Assembly: GCA_010015745.1 (NCBI GenBank) | Contig: ML978197.1 | Location: 178,744-242,743 of the forward strand | DNA length: 64,000 nt | From: Setomelanomma holmii | Taxonomy: Eukaryota > Ascomycota > Dothideomycetes > Pleosporales > Phaeosphaeriaceae | Direction of reading: 5' to 3' | Shown here: in pieces, positions 32,139-43,302 of the stretch | Numbering within the stretch: position 1 is the stretch's first letter | Layout of the letters: each line of letters begins with the position of its first letter | Position numbers and translations under genes: made by a program | Notes under the pieces: model-generated | What the model was told of the DNA's origin: nothing | Databases searched by the model: none | What the model saw: the letters and a program-made list of their open reading frames with translations, nothing else

Positions 32139-34156
32139 CTATGTTTGCTTATCTTCTTCAGACGTTTCTTCTTTCCTGATGTCTTTCCATCCAACCATGC
32201 AGCTGAATACCAAACACACAATAGCCTGTGCAAGTGCCAAATAGAACACCGAATCCACTCCGTCGGCATATGATTCGAGAACAGGTTCCAGCTTGTCTGC
32301 AGGGACCGCTTCTCTGATTCCAAAGGCGCCTGCACGAATGATTTTGTCGCTATCCAGATCTGGTATCTTCTCCAGACCATTCTGTAACTGATTATTGAAA
32401 ATAGCATTCGCTACAGCTAGAAAGACTGCCCCTCCAAAGGTCTGACAGAATGTCAAGAATGCCATGGCTGGGGGGATGAATTGCCGTGGTGTGTTGGCCT
32501 GCACCACGATCATGGGAACTTGCATTCCTATCCCACGGCCTACGCCAATGAGGACTTGGTACCCAGCCCATTCAGCGGTAATAGTATGCACACTGAAGGT
32601 AGTGAAGAGACCGTTCCCTATGCAGAGCAACACTGCACTGGCGACGGCGAAGGGTAGGTAGTAACCAACTTTTTGGCCTGTAGATAATTGTCAAACCTCG
32701 GATCACTTGTCTCAGCATGGCGCGCGAGTTGACTTACATAGTACGCCAGATACTAGCGCGATGACGATTTGCGTGATGATAGCGTACAGCATGTCTGCCC
32801 CTGCCTTAAAAGGGCTTGCTCCTTTCACTGATTGGAAGTAAATAGGTAAATAATATGAGGCTATGAAGACCGTGCCCAGCAGCGTCAGCATTATAACACA
32901 GGCCGAGTAATTCTGTCTTTTTCGAATGATGTGTAGAGGTATCATTGCATGCTGTCCCTGTCGAGACTCCCATATGATGAAGAGAACCGCCGTTATGCCA
33001 CCTCCAAGAAAGAGGCCAATAATGGTGGCAGATTTGAAGGGAAACTTGCTACCGCCCCATTCGAAGGCTAAGAGGAGCATGACGAGAGTCGGGACAAAGA
33101 ACAGAAACCCGTAAACATCGTATTCAGCGATGACGGCTTTGACAGCCTTAGAGCCGGTACTTTGGCGACGGTCAGGGATGCCTATAAGGAGGATAAGGGC
33201 AGCGGCAACGGCTCCGATAGGGAGATTGATGTAAAAGCCTAGAAGAAGACATGGTCAGCGATGCTCCATCCGTGCTAATCTTATACCTATATTGCCGGAT
33301 CCTTCGCTAACGCATGAAAACTAAGGGCAAGCTTCCGTGACTTACACCATCTCCAAGAAGCATATTCCGTCAATGCACCCCCAACTAACGGCCCTGAAGC
33401 AGTCGCTAATTGAACCAAAGCCATGGTCGTGCCAATGAGAAAAGGCTGCTTTGCTAAAGGCGCAGCGTCGCTGATGATGCTGAAAGCGCCACTTTGTAAG
33501 CCAGAACTGCCTATGCCAGCAACTACGCGGCCAGCAATAAACATGCTCGAAGATGTGGCGAGCGCACACACTAGCGATCCGACTTCAAATACGAAGAGAT
33601 ATGTCAAGAACGTCCACTGCAGAATTGTCAATAAGAGATAATAAGCCTTGACGTGCTTGGCAATAACCAACCTTTGTCTGGAAGTATGTATAAAATTTAC
33701 CAGCCAACGGCTGTAATGCAGAACTGACGCACAAATCAGCAACCGATTTCTTTTTTCGTCGGCCGTCAAGTTGACAGAAGCATACAAAACGTACCTCGCC
33801 AAGTTGTATGCGGCACCATACCATCCAACATCGGAAAGAGAATGAAAAGTGGAAGTAATCTTCGGGATGGCTGTAACGATTATGATCATGTCCAAAAGAA
33901 CAACAAACACAGACGTAATCAGGGCAAACATGAGACTAAAAAGTTTCCATCCTGTAACATATGTTTGCTTCTCTTCTTGTGATGCATCTTCTCGGCATGT
34001 TTTTCCGGATAACGGTAGTTCTTTTTTTCGGGGTCTGGTAGACGAGGGGTTACCAGTGGGTACCGTGTGGGAGCGTTCATCTTTGGACACACCTCCCGAT
34101 TGAGCTATGGAAATGGGGTCTTCTAGACGTTTGCTATCATTCTTGGAGTCTTCCAT
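32139..34156 (-). CDS. MFS multidrug exporter, DHA2 family (14 TM)
   Basis: Five exons (34156-33795, 33723-33672, 33616-33346, 33238-32738, 32677-32139) separated by introns of 71, 55, 107 and 60 nt give 574 residues with every junction in phase. A hydrophilic N-terminus of about 75 residues leads to the TM bundle. DHA2 signatures are LLDMIIIVTAIPKI (motif D1 region), IAGRVVAGIGSSGLQSGAFSI (motif C-like), GPLVGGAL...WRWCFYINLPIGA, and GVGRGIGMQVPMIV. Such pumps export toxic metabolites or drugs using the proton gradient. It is divergent from the APH-type kinase gene across 977 bp. The gene is intact although both flanks are transposon DNA. Confidence 0.9.
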
Positions 34157-35133
34157 CTCGCTAAGGGGGAAAGACCTCTTTGTTGGACAAAATAGGATGA
34201 GCGTTAAAGAAGAGGCGCATTCGCAACGTCAAGCACGTTCAGAGAAGGTCCTGAGAAGGTCAAGACTGCATCATCGGAAAGCTGTAGCTTGAGACGAAAG
34301 TTTGAAAGTTTGAGATTTGCGAGAGCATTGCGTCGCAGAATGCCGAGGAGTAAAGGTGCGAAATACGCACTGACGGGTGTAACAAGATTATCTCACGTAC
34401 GACGGCCCACCGCTCCGCAGAAGCGCCCGGGATGAGGCGCTCCTGCTTGCGTCAGCAAACTCACCTGCGTCCACCCTCATGTCAATAAAATTGATACACT
34501 TTTCTAATGACATAACCAAGACTAAGCGCAAATCTTGGATTAGGTCATCAGAAAGGTGTTTCAATCTCTTTTTTTGACACGGGTGGCGCGTCAGAAACTC
34601 ACCTGCGTGAATAAAGGAAATCCATCTCGGGTGGCGTCTTGCAAACGAACATGTAATATGCACAGTTACCAGTCTCTAACGGCTGAAGATATTAGATCAC
34701 GTTTCCTTACTGTATATTTCACATTATCTTGCTTAAGCTCGACCCAGATATAAGTGTGACCATCAGTTTGGTAAAGATAGCTGATTTGTAAATGCGTCGA
34801 ATGAAAATCCTAAAGTTGAATGCCTCTTTGTCACATTTACAGACGATGATTGTCGGGCCAAAAAGCAGCTCACGATGTGGCGGCGAAAGGACGCGAATGA
34901 CGATCACGTGGCTGTGCATGCAACTTCCAAGGTACCATTCTCAGATGGATCATTCCTGAGATGTGCGCAGTGAGTGGCATAAGTACCATGGGCACAGACC
35001 AGGATCATGCGTATACAGCTTATAACAATCACGAATGCACTTTGGCGTTCTTGCACTCCGCTTGCTCTCTTTCGTTGTGATACAAATTCCAAAAGTTTCT
35101 TGATACGACTTCATTAAATAAGCCCCCATAGTC
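34157..35133. promoter_or_regulatory. shared divergent promoter of MFS exporter and APH-type kinase, with a duplicated motif
   Basis: Two near-identical 21-22 bp sites lie in the same orientation: gcgtcagcaaactcacctgcgt at 34449-34470 and the same without one c at 34588-34608, both ending ctcacctgcgt. They may be binding sites for a regulator common to the two genes. No other gene is seen here. Confidence 0.4.
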
Positions 35134-36422
35134 ATGTCTGGCAATATTATAAAACAACCAATCGAGAAAGTCGCTCTGGAAAGATATATCTTGGACAAGG
35201 TGCCGCGGATACAAACTCCTATCAGAATTTCTCAAGTGAGTGCCAGATGCTCTGACAGGCTCAGTATACATTCGTCCATACCACAGAGTACCATAATTAA
35301 TAACAGTAACAGTTCACTTTTGGCCAATCCAATCCGACTTACCGAATTACTGCCGCGGACGAGCAGAAATATGTCCTCCGTAAAAAGCCTCCTGGGAAAA
35401 TAGTCAGTCCTCAGTCTCATCGAGTAGACCGTGAATACCGAGTTCTCCATAGCCTCGAAGAAAGTCCGGTTCCAGTTCCGAAAACCTATCACTTTTGCGA
35501 AGATGATGCTATCATTGGAACCCCATTTTATATCATGGAGTTCATTGATGGTCGCATTTTCGAGAAAGTTACCATGCCGGAGATAACCGACCCGAAAGAA
35601 AGGACGCAATTATGGAGAGAGACCGTGCGTCTGTTGTCCCGCATTCATGCTGTTGATCACATAGAAGCAGGGCTCGAGAGTTTCGGGAAAGGGTATCAAT
35701 ATTTTGAAAGGCAGGTTCGCCTTTGGATCAAAATGTCCGAAAGGCAAGCACATGTAAAAGACAACAATACAGGAGAGGAGATCGGCGTTCTACCGCATAT
35801 CGAAGACTGCAGTCGCTACCTTTCCGATCAAACCGTCCAACCGAAGGATCGAGTATCGCTGGTCCACGGAGATTTCAAGCTCGACAATTTGGTATTTCAC
35901 AAAACGGAACCCCGTGTCATTGCTATCCTTGAGTAAGTAGTAACGCCAACAACAGCGATTGGCTCTTCTTGATAACATCGAACTAGCTGGGAGAGTTCTA
36001 CGATCGGCCATCCCCTTGCCGATGTCGCTCAGCTTCTTGTCCCTTATTGTCTCGCACCCAAACCGGGAGCCGCTCCATACGACTTGTCCGCCTTTCTCTC
36101 TGGCGCTTTGCCTGGCCAGCCAACCGTGAAACAACTTTTGCAGTGGTACGTCGAAGACTCGGGTTATGACTTAAGCCCCGACTTTAGGTACGGTTTTGCC
36201 TTCAATACTTTCAAAGGCGCTATAATGTGCCAAGGGATTGCTGCTAGGGTAGCATTGGGTCAGGGCAAAAACAAGCAGGCAAAAGTATATGCAACTATGA
36301 GGAATGCTTTGGCAGACTTGGCGTGGGAAATGACGCAGGAAGCCATGAAGAATGACTTGCAGTATGCTAGGAAAGCAGGGAATGCTGACCAAGATTCTGA
36401 GAGGATCAGGGCAAGGTTGTAG
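35134..36422 (+). CDS. APH-family phosphotransferase (choline/aminoglycoside kinase fold, ACAD10/11-like)
   Basis: Exons 35134-35235, 35313-35932 and 35987-36422 (introns of 77 and 54 nt, all in phase) encode 385 residues. The kinase landmarks are in order: QSNPTYRI and KYVLRKKPPGK (nucleotide-binding strand and Lys), DREYRVLHSL, GTPFYIMEFIDGRIF (hinge), the catalytic loop LVHGDFKLDNLVF, and ILDWESSTIGHPLADVAQ, which replaces DFG. These features match the kinase domain of ACAD10/ACAD11 and bacterial APH proteins that phosphorylate hydroxyl groups of small molecules. The substrate is unknown. The gene is intact and shares its promoter with the exporter. Confidence 0.88.
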
Positions 36423-36649
36423 AGGAAGCCAGACCCGCGTCACGATTTGACCCTCTACAATCAACTTGCGAGCAGGGTATATTTCTCTTTACCTTCAGTT
36501 TCAGGCATTTTCGCCTTGCCCATGTCACTGATTCTTAATCAATATTTGACTTAACGTAGCGTGCTTTACAAGGGAGGCGTCCATACAAGCGAGGCGTTCA
36601 CCCCATCAACTGTGATCATCTTTGAAGCTGCGCAATTCAACTACATTAC

Positions 36650-37310
36650 AAGGCCGTATAAAGAGATATATGCAACAGATTGAGTAGTATCTATAGCATC
36701 TTTCTTTGCACGTACGTGGATTGTGCCCAGTCTCTCTGCAAATCCTGCAGCGCGCCAGAGCCTGGCGGCTGAGACCTGATCGCTCTCCACTCTAACGCTC
36801 CTCGGAGCAATCTGCTGCTCAGTCTTCTTTTGAGCAAGCATATCCTTTCCATCCCCCTTTCTCAATCTCGCTTGCTTCTGTATCCGCTTCTTTTCACGCT
36901 GCCTACGCTTTGGTGCGGCCTCGTTGGCCCTCTCAAGGCTGGCGATCCGATCGCGTATTAGCATCGCTGACAGCATTATTACCTCAGACCCCGTTTTAAG
37001 CTGGATAATCGCCTCAATAATGGAGGCTGGCAATGAGCTCTTGTGCCGCCGCACGCGATCACAGATTAACGTTAATCAAGCCTCAAGCTCACGTGCGTTG
37101 CGCAGCGTACAAGCCTCCCAAAGAGCCTCTAGTTGAGCGACTGGTGTAGGCGTACGGAGCTGTACATTCAGCTTTGACAGGACAACATCTGGCTGGAATG
37201 GGACAAGGCCTGCTCCTCGGAAGGCTGAGCAGATATTGGCTGTCGCTACAGCAGGTGAGATGAGTAAGGTGGCATATAGAGAGTAAATATGTTGTTCTCT
37301 TTGCAAAGCT
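36650..37310 (-). mobile_element. pogo/Fot1-type DDE transposon, 3' remnant (inverted copy)
   Basis: The minus frame reads SAFRGAGLVPFQPDVVLSKL and QLRTPTPVAQ, typical of the C-terminal part of fungal pogo/Fot1 transposases. A TGA after ARELEA follows, then RRHKSSLPASIIEAIIQLKTG, IRDRIASLERANEAAPKRR, a basic run and SARLWRAAGFAERLG. The catalytic core is missing. Confidence 0.7.
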
Positions 37311-37389
37311 CTTGAAACCTAAATGCTCTCAGCTGAGCTAATTCGCGATCGGATCACCAGCTTTGAGAGAGCCAACGAGGCAGCAGAGA

Positions 37390-39617
37390 TGTCAACAATC
37401 CGTCAATTTCCCGTTAACAGATTGTTCGGCATGACACGTGATCAGTCCGTTCAATTCAAGCCGAGCCACCCAATTTTTGCAGTCTGTTCAAGCCAAGGGT
37501 AAAGGCCCGATTGAACGGCCTGAAAAGCCTGATAGTACTATAGTTATAATAGGATTAATAGTGCTTAACCGTTTTTAGGTAATTTTTTAAAGATTATAAT
37601 AGAGATTTAGTGTTGTGATCTGATTTGTGTGCGCGTTAGTAAGCAATTAACGTTAAGTAAGTTTTCAACGCCTGAACGCGTCTCTAGGTGCTATTGTAAG
37701 CCCAGGGCACCTTGCATGGTCATGTGGATCATCCACCAGCCAATCAGCCCACCACTTCATGTATATAAGCTTAGGCTACGGACATCTCAGTCCACAACAC
37801 TTAACACACAATACACCCATCTTCACACTTCGTCGCCTGCTCTCAACTGCTTACAGCTATTAACCTAGGATCTTTTCCTCTATCTGTCCCCTTACGCCGC
37901 CATAACGCAGCCTAGGCGTATAATCAAACCTACTAAAAAGGTCAGGCAAGCCTAGCTTGACTTTGCAACACCAGAAAATCGCTCAGCAAAGCGAGCGCAG
38001 GTAGCTGCACCAGTACCACTAGCGCGTCGAACACCATCCGTATTATCAACGCCTGCGCCAACGCGTCCTCTCTCCCCACTCACGCTGCTTGCTACTAGCC
38101 AGCAAAGGAACCAACCGCTTTCTAAGGATGACGCGTTTGAGCTTAAGCTACGTGAGTCGCAGCCAGAGGAGGCTATTGTTGCACCTACTGCCGCTTCATG
38201 CGCTCCTACAGTCGCTTCAGCCAATGAAAATAGCACAGTAGGGCAGCCACTAGCGGCGGGGTTCAACTCGCGTTTTGCAGACAGCTTCGATGATATCATT
38301 TGGGCTAGGCTGCCTAGTTATAGGGCACCGCTTACGCCGCAGAAGTATAAGAAGAGCTGGATCTATGCCCATGGCTGTCGTGTCAACTCCACTGCCCTCC
38401 TACTTAGCAGCAAGGTCTATTCCGTGTGCAAAATCTGCCATCTTAGGTATCACAAAGCCTGCAGCGGTATCTGTGACACTACTACGTCGCCATCGACAGC
38501 AGCGCGACACCTCAACACTGCTCACCAGATCTACAACACCGATAAAAACGCGGCTCTAGCAGCAAGTACAACTGAACACACCCTGCGCTCATACTACAAG
38601 ATAGGCGGCGAAGTGCCTCAGGATGTACACAACGCCCTCACGGGCTTCAATGTCCAGCACTTTCGCTTTAAGGCAATCACTTGGCTTGTTGAAGGCAACC
38701 ACATACTATCTGAGTTTGAGCGCACAGAATTTCGAGCTATGCTGTAGGTGGCCAATCCAGAGGCAGTAACCGCGATGTGGGCAAGCCATAATAGAGTCTC
38801 TCGGTACGTTATGCATCTCTACAACTACATGCAGCCCCGGGTTACTATCGAGCTGTCCAATGCGTTGAGTAAGATACACATAAGCTTTGACGTATAGACA
38901 ATGCTAGGAGGCAAGCGAGGCTTCTTAGGCGTTGTTGCGCACTTTGTGAGCTCCTCAGGCGCGCTTGTAGACCTGCCTATTGCGCTCCTACAGCTGACAG
39001 GCGCCCATACAGGCGCAAGGATAGCTAAGGTTGTTGACGAAACGTTGCAGCAATTTGGCGTTGATAGCGCTAAATTAGGCTATTTTGTACTTGACAACAC
39101 AGCCAACAACGACACTGCTATTGCTGTAGTTGCAGAGATTTACGACTTCTTGCCCGCCCAATCACATATTGGCTCTCACGCCGCTGCGACTATCCTAACC
39201 TTACGCGCCTGGCGCTCAATGTCTTATCTATCCCCGCCTCTAGCTGCGACTGTGAGCGGATGTTCAGTGAGCTTGGCAATCCTTTAGGGCCAAAAAGGAG
39301 GAAGATTTTATCACAATTGCTAGCGGCAATACAGTCTGTACACGCTTGGCTGCGGGTTGGCTTTGGCGCTGAAGGAGAGACTACAGAGTCTTTACTCAGC
39401 GATGAGGCAATTGACGTCTTGTACAACTTGGGCAACTGGCACAATAATGAGGCTTAATTTGTATGTAAAGAAGGGATCAGTCTGAATAAGTTACCTAATC
39501 AGTTCAGTTTGAGTCTTACTAGGATGCAATTCAATCAGTTTACTCGGCTTTTTTGGCCTGCTTCTTTCAGTTCAATTCAAGCCAGGGGTCGCAAACTGAC
39601 TGAACTGATTGTTGACA
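37390..39617 (+). mobile_element. hAT transposon (copy 2), internally deleted, with nested solo LTR
   Basis: Both ends carry TGTCAACAATC inverted (37390-37400, 39607-39617). The plus-strand transposase has a BED-like zinc finger (SVCKICHLRYHKAC ... AARHLNTAH) near 38400-38520, then NVQHFRFKAITWLVEGNHILS. TAG codons sit at the position before VANPEA and inside HISFDV*TMLGGKRG, where CAG and TGG fit. LGYFVLDNTANNDTAI follows. It then jumps directly to the dimerisation region (LALNVLSIPASSCDCERMFSELGNPLGPKRRK) and ends at about 39457. The middle of the catalytic domain is deleted. No clear 8-bp duplication remains. Confidence 0.75.
37695..37855 (+). mobile_element. solo LTR of Copia family A with target duplication GCTAT
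   Basis: This is 161 bp from TGTAAG to CTTACA. GCTAT occurs immediately before (37690-37694) and after (37856-37860). It resembles the LTR at 30134-30286 (cagcccac, tatataa). It sits in the 5' part of hAT copy 2. Confidence 0.85.
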
Positions 39618-39803
39618 AGTCTGCGAGGCAGGAACAAAGCGTAGGCATCGCAAAAGAAGCGGATACAGAAGCAGGGGATCTTGAAAAAGGGAGATAGAGA
39701 GTATATGCTTGCTCAAAAGGAGACTGAGCAGCAGATTGCTCCTGAGGAGCGTTAGAGTGGAGAGCGACCAGGTCTCAGCCGCCAGGCTCTGGCGCGCTGC
39801 AGG

Positions 39804-39965
39804 CACAGTCCGCAACAAGCAAGTCAATCCGTTCACCTTCAGAGACCAACTTACCTATCTAGGTAGGAGTTAAGCCTCTATAGGCAACTACTAGGCTCAA
39901 ATAGGTAATCAATCAAGTCAAGCCAGAACTTCTGAGCCCCACTTAATTGTTTGTTGCGGAGTCTG
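39804..39965. mobile_element. 162-bp hAT-type MITE with perfect 8-bp target duplication
   Basis: GCTGCAGG stands directly before (39796-39803) and after (39966-39973). The ends are inverted: CACAGTCCGCAACAAGCAA and, on the other strand, CAGACTCCGCAACAAACAA (15 of 19 identical). The same terminus occurs at the ends of hAT copies at 45892 and 50470, so those elements are the likely source of transposase. Confidence 0.85.
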
Positions 39966-40155
39966 GCTGCAGGAGGTGCAGAGAGAATAGGCACAACTCA
40001 CGTACGTGCGAAAAGGATACTCTAGGTACTGCTTGAGATAGTGTATTAATATCTATGTATTATCTCAAAACGTGGTTGAGTTGCGCGGCTTCAAAGGTGC
40101 AGAAAGTTGGTGGGGTGCTCACTTGCTTGTAATGCTCACTCACTTGTAAACTACG

Positions 40156-41196
40156 TTATAATCTGCTTCTTTCACGGTAATATGTACCTACCAAACTCAG
40201 AGACTCCACTGTCTCCTTGATCAAATCATGCACAATTTGCTCCGATGTCTTAATCTCCTTGATCAGTCCAGCACTCTGCCCCATAAGGAATGGAATTTCG
40301 ACCTGCTTGCCCTCTTTAAAATCTCTGACTGCTGGTACTATTCCTTGTTTGCGTAGTTCCTCTACTTCATTTGCTCTCGAGTGCCAACTTCGAATGTACT
40401 CACTGCTTCTCACCCGTAGCATTCGTCCAGTGAATATGGATGTTCGCTCTGTATCAGTCAAAGAGCATGAGAGTATTGCTTCCTTCATGGCATCACCACC
40501 CTCTGCTTCGACTGAGGCGGCAAATCGGGTGCTAATCATGACAGCCCCAGCACCTTGCGTCAGAGCACTAGCGAGGGCTCGACCCGTGGCAATACCGCCA
40601 CCCGCGACCACATGAATAGGTGATCGGTTTGGTAGTAGTTTCGATCTCTCCCTGACGATGTCCGTGATAGCTTGCAGTAGAATTTGACCAGCAATATCAC
40701 ACGTGTGGCCCCTGCTTTCGTAGCCTTGCGTGCAAATGATGTCTACGCCCGCTTCTAAAGCACTGATTGCATGCTTTGGATGCCCGACCAAACTCATGAC
40801 CAGGATTCCGGCGCCGTGAAGTCTTTCAACAATCTCCCTGGAAGGGTGTCCAAGTGAGCTAACCATCAGCTTGGAACGAGCCTGAACAACGATATCTATG
40901 AGGTCGGTGTCGTTCACATCCACTTTCTCTGGTCCGGCGTGGATCTCGTGATTTAGCGAAAGACTTATTCCAAATGGAATACTCGGATGTGAAAGATGAC
41001 GCTTCATCTGAGACAGCAAATCTTGAAGATGATTCGGTGTGCAGCCTACACCTCCGACAACACCAAGGCCTCCAGTGTTAGAGACACTGGCTGCTAGAAG
41101 ACCGCTTGAGACGCCAGCCATGCCACCGAGAATGATGGGGTGTTTAATTCCCAGAAGGGTGGTCAAAGGGGTCACGATAGGACCCGTTATCGTCAT
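40156..41196 (-). CDS. nitronate monooxygenase (2-nitropropane dioxygenase family)
   Basis: A single uninterrupted exon of 346 codons. The TIM-barrel FMN enzyme signatures are present: IILGGMAGVSSGLLAASVSN and GLGVVG at the N-terminus, FGISLSL, LVGHPKHAISALEAGVDIICTQGYESRGHTCDI (with the His block), and HVVAGGGIATGRALASAL and GAVMISTRFAAS for phosphate binding of FMN. These enzymes oxidise nitronates such as propionate 3-nitronate to detoxify them and recur in fungal metabolite clusters. No lesion is seen. Flanks on the right are a 1-kb spacer, on the left TE remnants. Confidence 0.92.
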   Translation of the reverse strand: MTITGPIVTPLTTLLGIKHPIILGGMAGVSSGLLAASVSNTGGLGVVGGVGCTPNHLQDLLSQMKRHLSHPSIPFGISLSLNHEIHAGPEKVDVNDTDLIDIVVQARSKLMVSSLGHPSREIVERLHGAGILVMSLVGHPKHAISALEAGVDIICTQGYESRGHTCDIAGQILLQAITDIVRERSKLLPNRSPIHVVAGGGIATGRALASALTQGAGAVMISTRFAASVEAEGGDAMKEAILSCSLTDTERTSIFTGRMLRVRSSEYIRSWHSRANEVEELRKQGIVPAVRDFKEGKQVEIPFLMGQSAGLIKEIKTSEQIVHDLIKETVESLSLVGTYYRERSRL

Positions 41197-42195
41197 TGTG
41201 ATGTGGAAGATTTATCGCAGTCGAGGTTGTCGAGGTGTCTTCAAGGTCTAGTGGGAAGGGTAGTCGCCAGTTCCCGGCTGCATCGATGGTTGAAGCAGTC
41301 GCCTCCTGGTCGTGAAATTGCATAAGGAGCCTGAGCCACTGCTTACGGAGACTCTCAATGCTGGTTCAGCGTATTCTTATTTCCCTGAAGACAGGTATGA
41401 ATACCCGCATTATTGCATTTTTGACCTTATAATCAACATCAACCGCATGACCCCTGAATAATCACGTGCCTGAGCGTGAGCACTGTTCGCGCCATTCATC
41501 AACTGCTCGGCTGCAACATTCCCTTGGCAAGGTCCGTCTTGATTTACCTACGATATCAGCCGAGCGCTAAACTAACAGTATAATTATAGTATAATCTGCG
41601 TGACTTTGCGTTTAACTCGAGAAGCTGACTAATTCATCATATGTGTAAGATGAGATGCTCAGTACAAAACATGCTGTTCAATGTGCTATTCTATATCTTC
41701 CAAGATGTCAATTACAACATTCTAAAAAGATGGCAGGTGCAAGCAAACAACGGACTGAGGTGCAGCGAGAACTGTAGAATCTGACTGGGAAGGAATTCAA
41801 GCAGCCGCCGCATTGAATTATCCGTGGGTTTCCAGAGATGTCAAATTGGCTTGAATTCGCAGTTGAAAAGCCTTTCGTTAACAACGCGGAAAATCTCTCG
41901 CCAAATTCTTGGGTGATTGAGAGCCACTACCGTTTCAGGTCTAGCTCGGCTGACCTACGCAATGAGTCATCATCGCGGTGATAACTCAAATCCTGTAATA
42001 ACTCTCCATTGGGAAGTCGCTCTTGTACCGAGATTCTTGAGTTAAATATGCTGTGAAAGAATCAGAGAAATCGCTATCCATGTTGCTCTAGGCCCAATCG
42101 AACCTGATAATGCGCCATGAAGCCATGCCATCCCTGTCTAATGGCTCGGGTTTGGACAGAAAGACGCTACAAGCACTGCAAGCCGGGTCCGAGGG
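41197..42195. other. 1-kb spacer without recognisable gene
   Basis: A/T-rich DNA with short frames on both strands. I saw no LTR end, TIR or domain. Confidence 0.35.
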
Positions 42196-42830
42196 GTGGC
42201 CAATATGCCTCTGAGATTCGCAACTGGGTCAAGCGAGCTGTTTCTTCAATTGCTCGATTGCGCTGAAGCCCCCCCATTAATTGATTGCTCAGAATTGAAG
42301 CCATTAAAGACCCTTGTGCGAGGCACTTGCTTGTGGACAATGATGGAACAAATGCACCGCAAGACCCAGAATGGTTGGGGCCGACGAGATGTTGGTGCGA
42401 CACACCTCAATCGCCAGTCCAAGGGAGAAGTCGACATGACACACTTCAACGGCCATTCCAGGGGAGAAGTCAGCGTGACACACATCAACGGTCACACCAA
42501 TGGTGACGCGACATTAAATCAAGCCGAGGAGACCAATGACCTTATCCTTTCCGTCAAGGAGCTGGTGACCCCCTTCATTCATGAAGCAGATGAAGCGTCT
42601 GCGTCGAAGGTGACAGGCCAGCTCTCTCCAGGCTCATCGCGAAGCGCACTGGTTGACGTGATGAGCCCAAGCGTGCTCATTGAGAAGCTCAAGTTTTCCT
42701 TGCCAGACTGGGAAGGGCAGGGAAAAGACGGCTTGCTGGAGATGATGCAACGCATCCTGGACTGCAGTGTCAATACCTGTGTGAACGGTTTGTAGGAACT
42801 GTATTCCAGCTACCTAGTCCAGATGCTATT
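42196..42830 (+). pseudogene. PLP-dependent decarboxylase, N-terminal fragment
   Basis: The 199-codon frame ends KLKFSLPDWEGQGKDGLLEMM, then QRILDCSVNTCVNGL and TAG. Group II PLP decarboxylases (glutamate/aromatic amino acid type in fungal metabolite genes) have at this point a Leu-rich helix followed by SVNTW and GFMDKLY. Here the Trp reads Cys, and after the stop ELYSSYL follows. The N-terminal half holds a 39-bp tandem repeat (GEVxxTHxNGH). The PLP lysine domain is absent. The fragment lies 1 kb from the nitronate monooxygenase gene. Confidence 0.5.
42385..42501 (+). repeat. 39-bp in-frame tandem repeat, three copies
   Basis: The units at 42385, 42424 and 42463 encode 13-residue repeats of the pattern GEVxxTHxNGHxx. 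The last two are closest. They lie in the decarboxylase-like frame. Confidence 0.75.
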
Positions 42831-43180
42831 TACAGTCGGAATGAAGAGGAGAAGGGGAAAGTGTGCAGCCATTCTGATTGTTTGGGTTGGCGCACAGTCC
42901 ACCTGCTGCTGGCGGAAGGATTGAAGAAGGAAGTGACTAGGCTAGCAGCCTAGTCATGTGACCCAGGGCTCAGCCCGTTACAGAATCAGTTCACAACACT
43001 CTTACATTGTCCTGTTCTCAACACCAATTCTTTGGTATATCTCGGCGTCACCCTTTTCTAGATGCTCGCTGATCTCGACGAGTAAAGCCCCTCGTTCGGG
43101 CGAGTGAGAGATTGTTCTCGTGTCTTCAGTCAGGCTGCCACATACAAACCCGCCTCAGATCTAGTCTTCTACGCAAGACC

Positions 43181-43302
43181 ATGCGTCTATTTGCCATACG
43201 CCAGCGCTAGCAACAACAAACTCACTGGCAACATATTCAGCGATGAGGCAGTCCCTCCATATGCGATACTCTCATATACATGGGGATCTGACAGCCAGAA
43301 AT
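43181..43302 (+). pseudogene. HET-domain gene, N-terminal fragment
   Basis: MRL at 43181 is followed, in a different frame, by FSDEAVPPYAILSYTWGSD, the canonical opening of HET proteins. Similarity stops at about 43302, where transposon-like DNA rich in tcaagcc/ggcttga begins. Nothing of the rest of the HET domain is found within 2 kb. Confidence 0.6.

Larger units (their letters stand above)
37318..40060 (+). mobile_element. second pogo/Fot1-type remnant, split by hAT copy 2 and a MITE
   Basis: At 37318-37389 a plus frame reads MLSAELIRDRITSFERANEAA. The same protein resumes at about 39618 (KKRIQKQ, AQKETEQQIAPEE). Its 3' DNA continues at 39618-39803 and 39966-40060, matching the inverted copy at 36.7 kb (cgctgcagg...ttgcagagag type sequence). 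The hAT (37390-39617) and the MITE (39804-39965) were therefore inserted into it. Confidence 0.65.
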
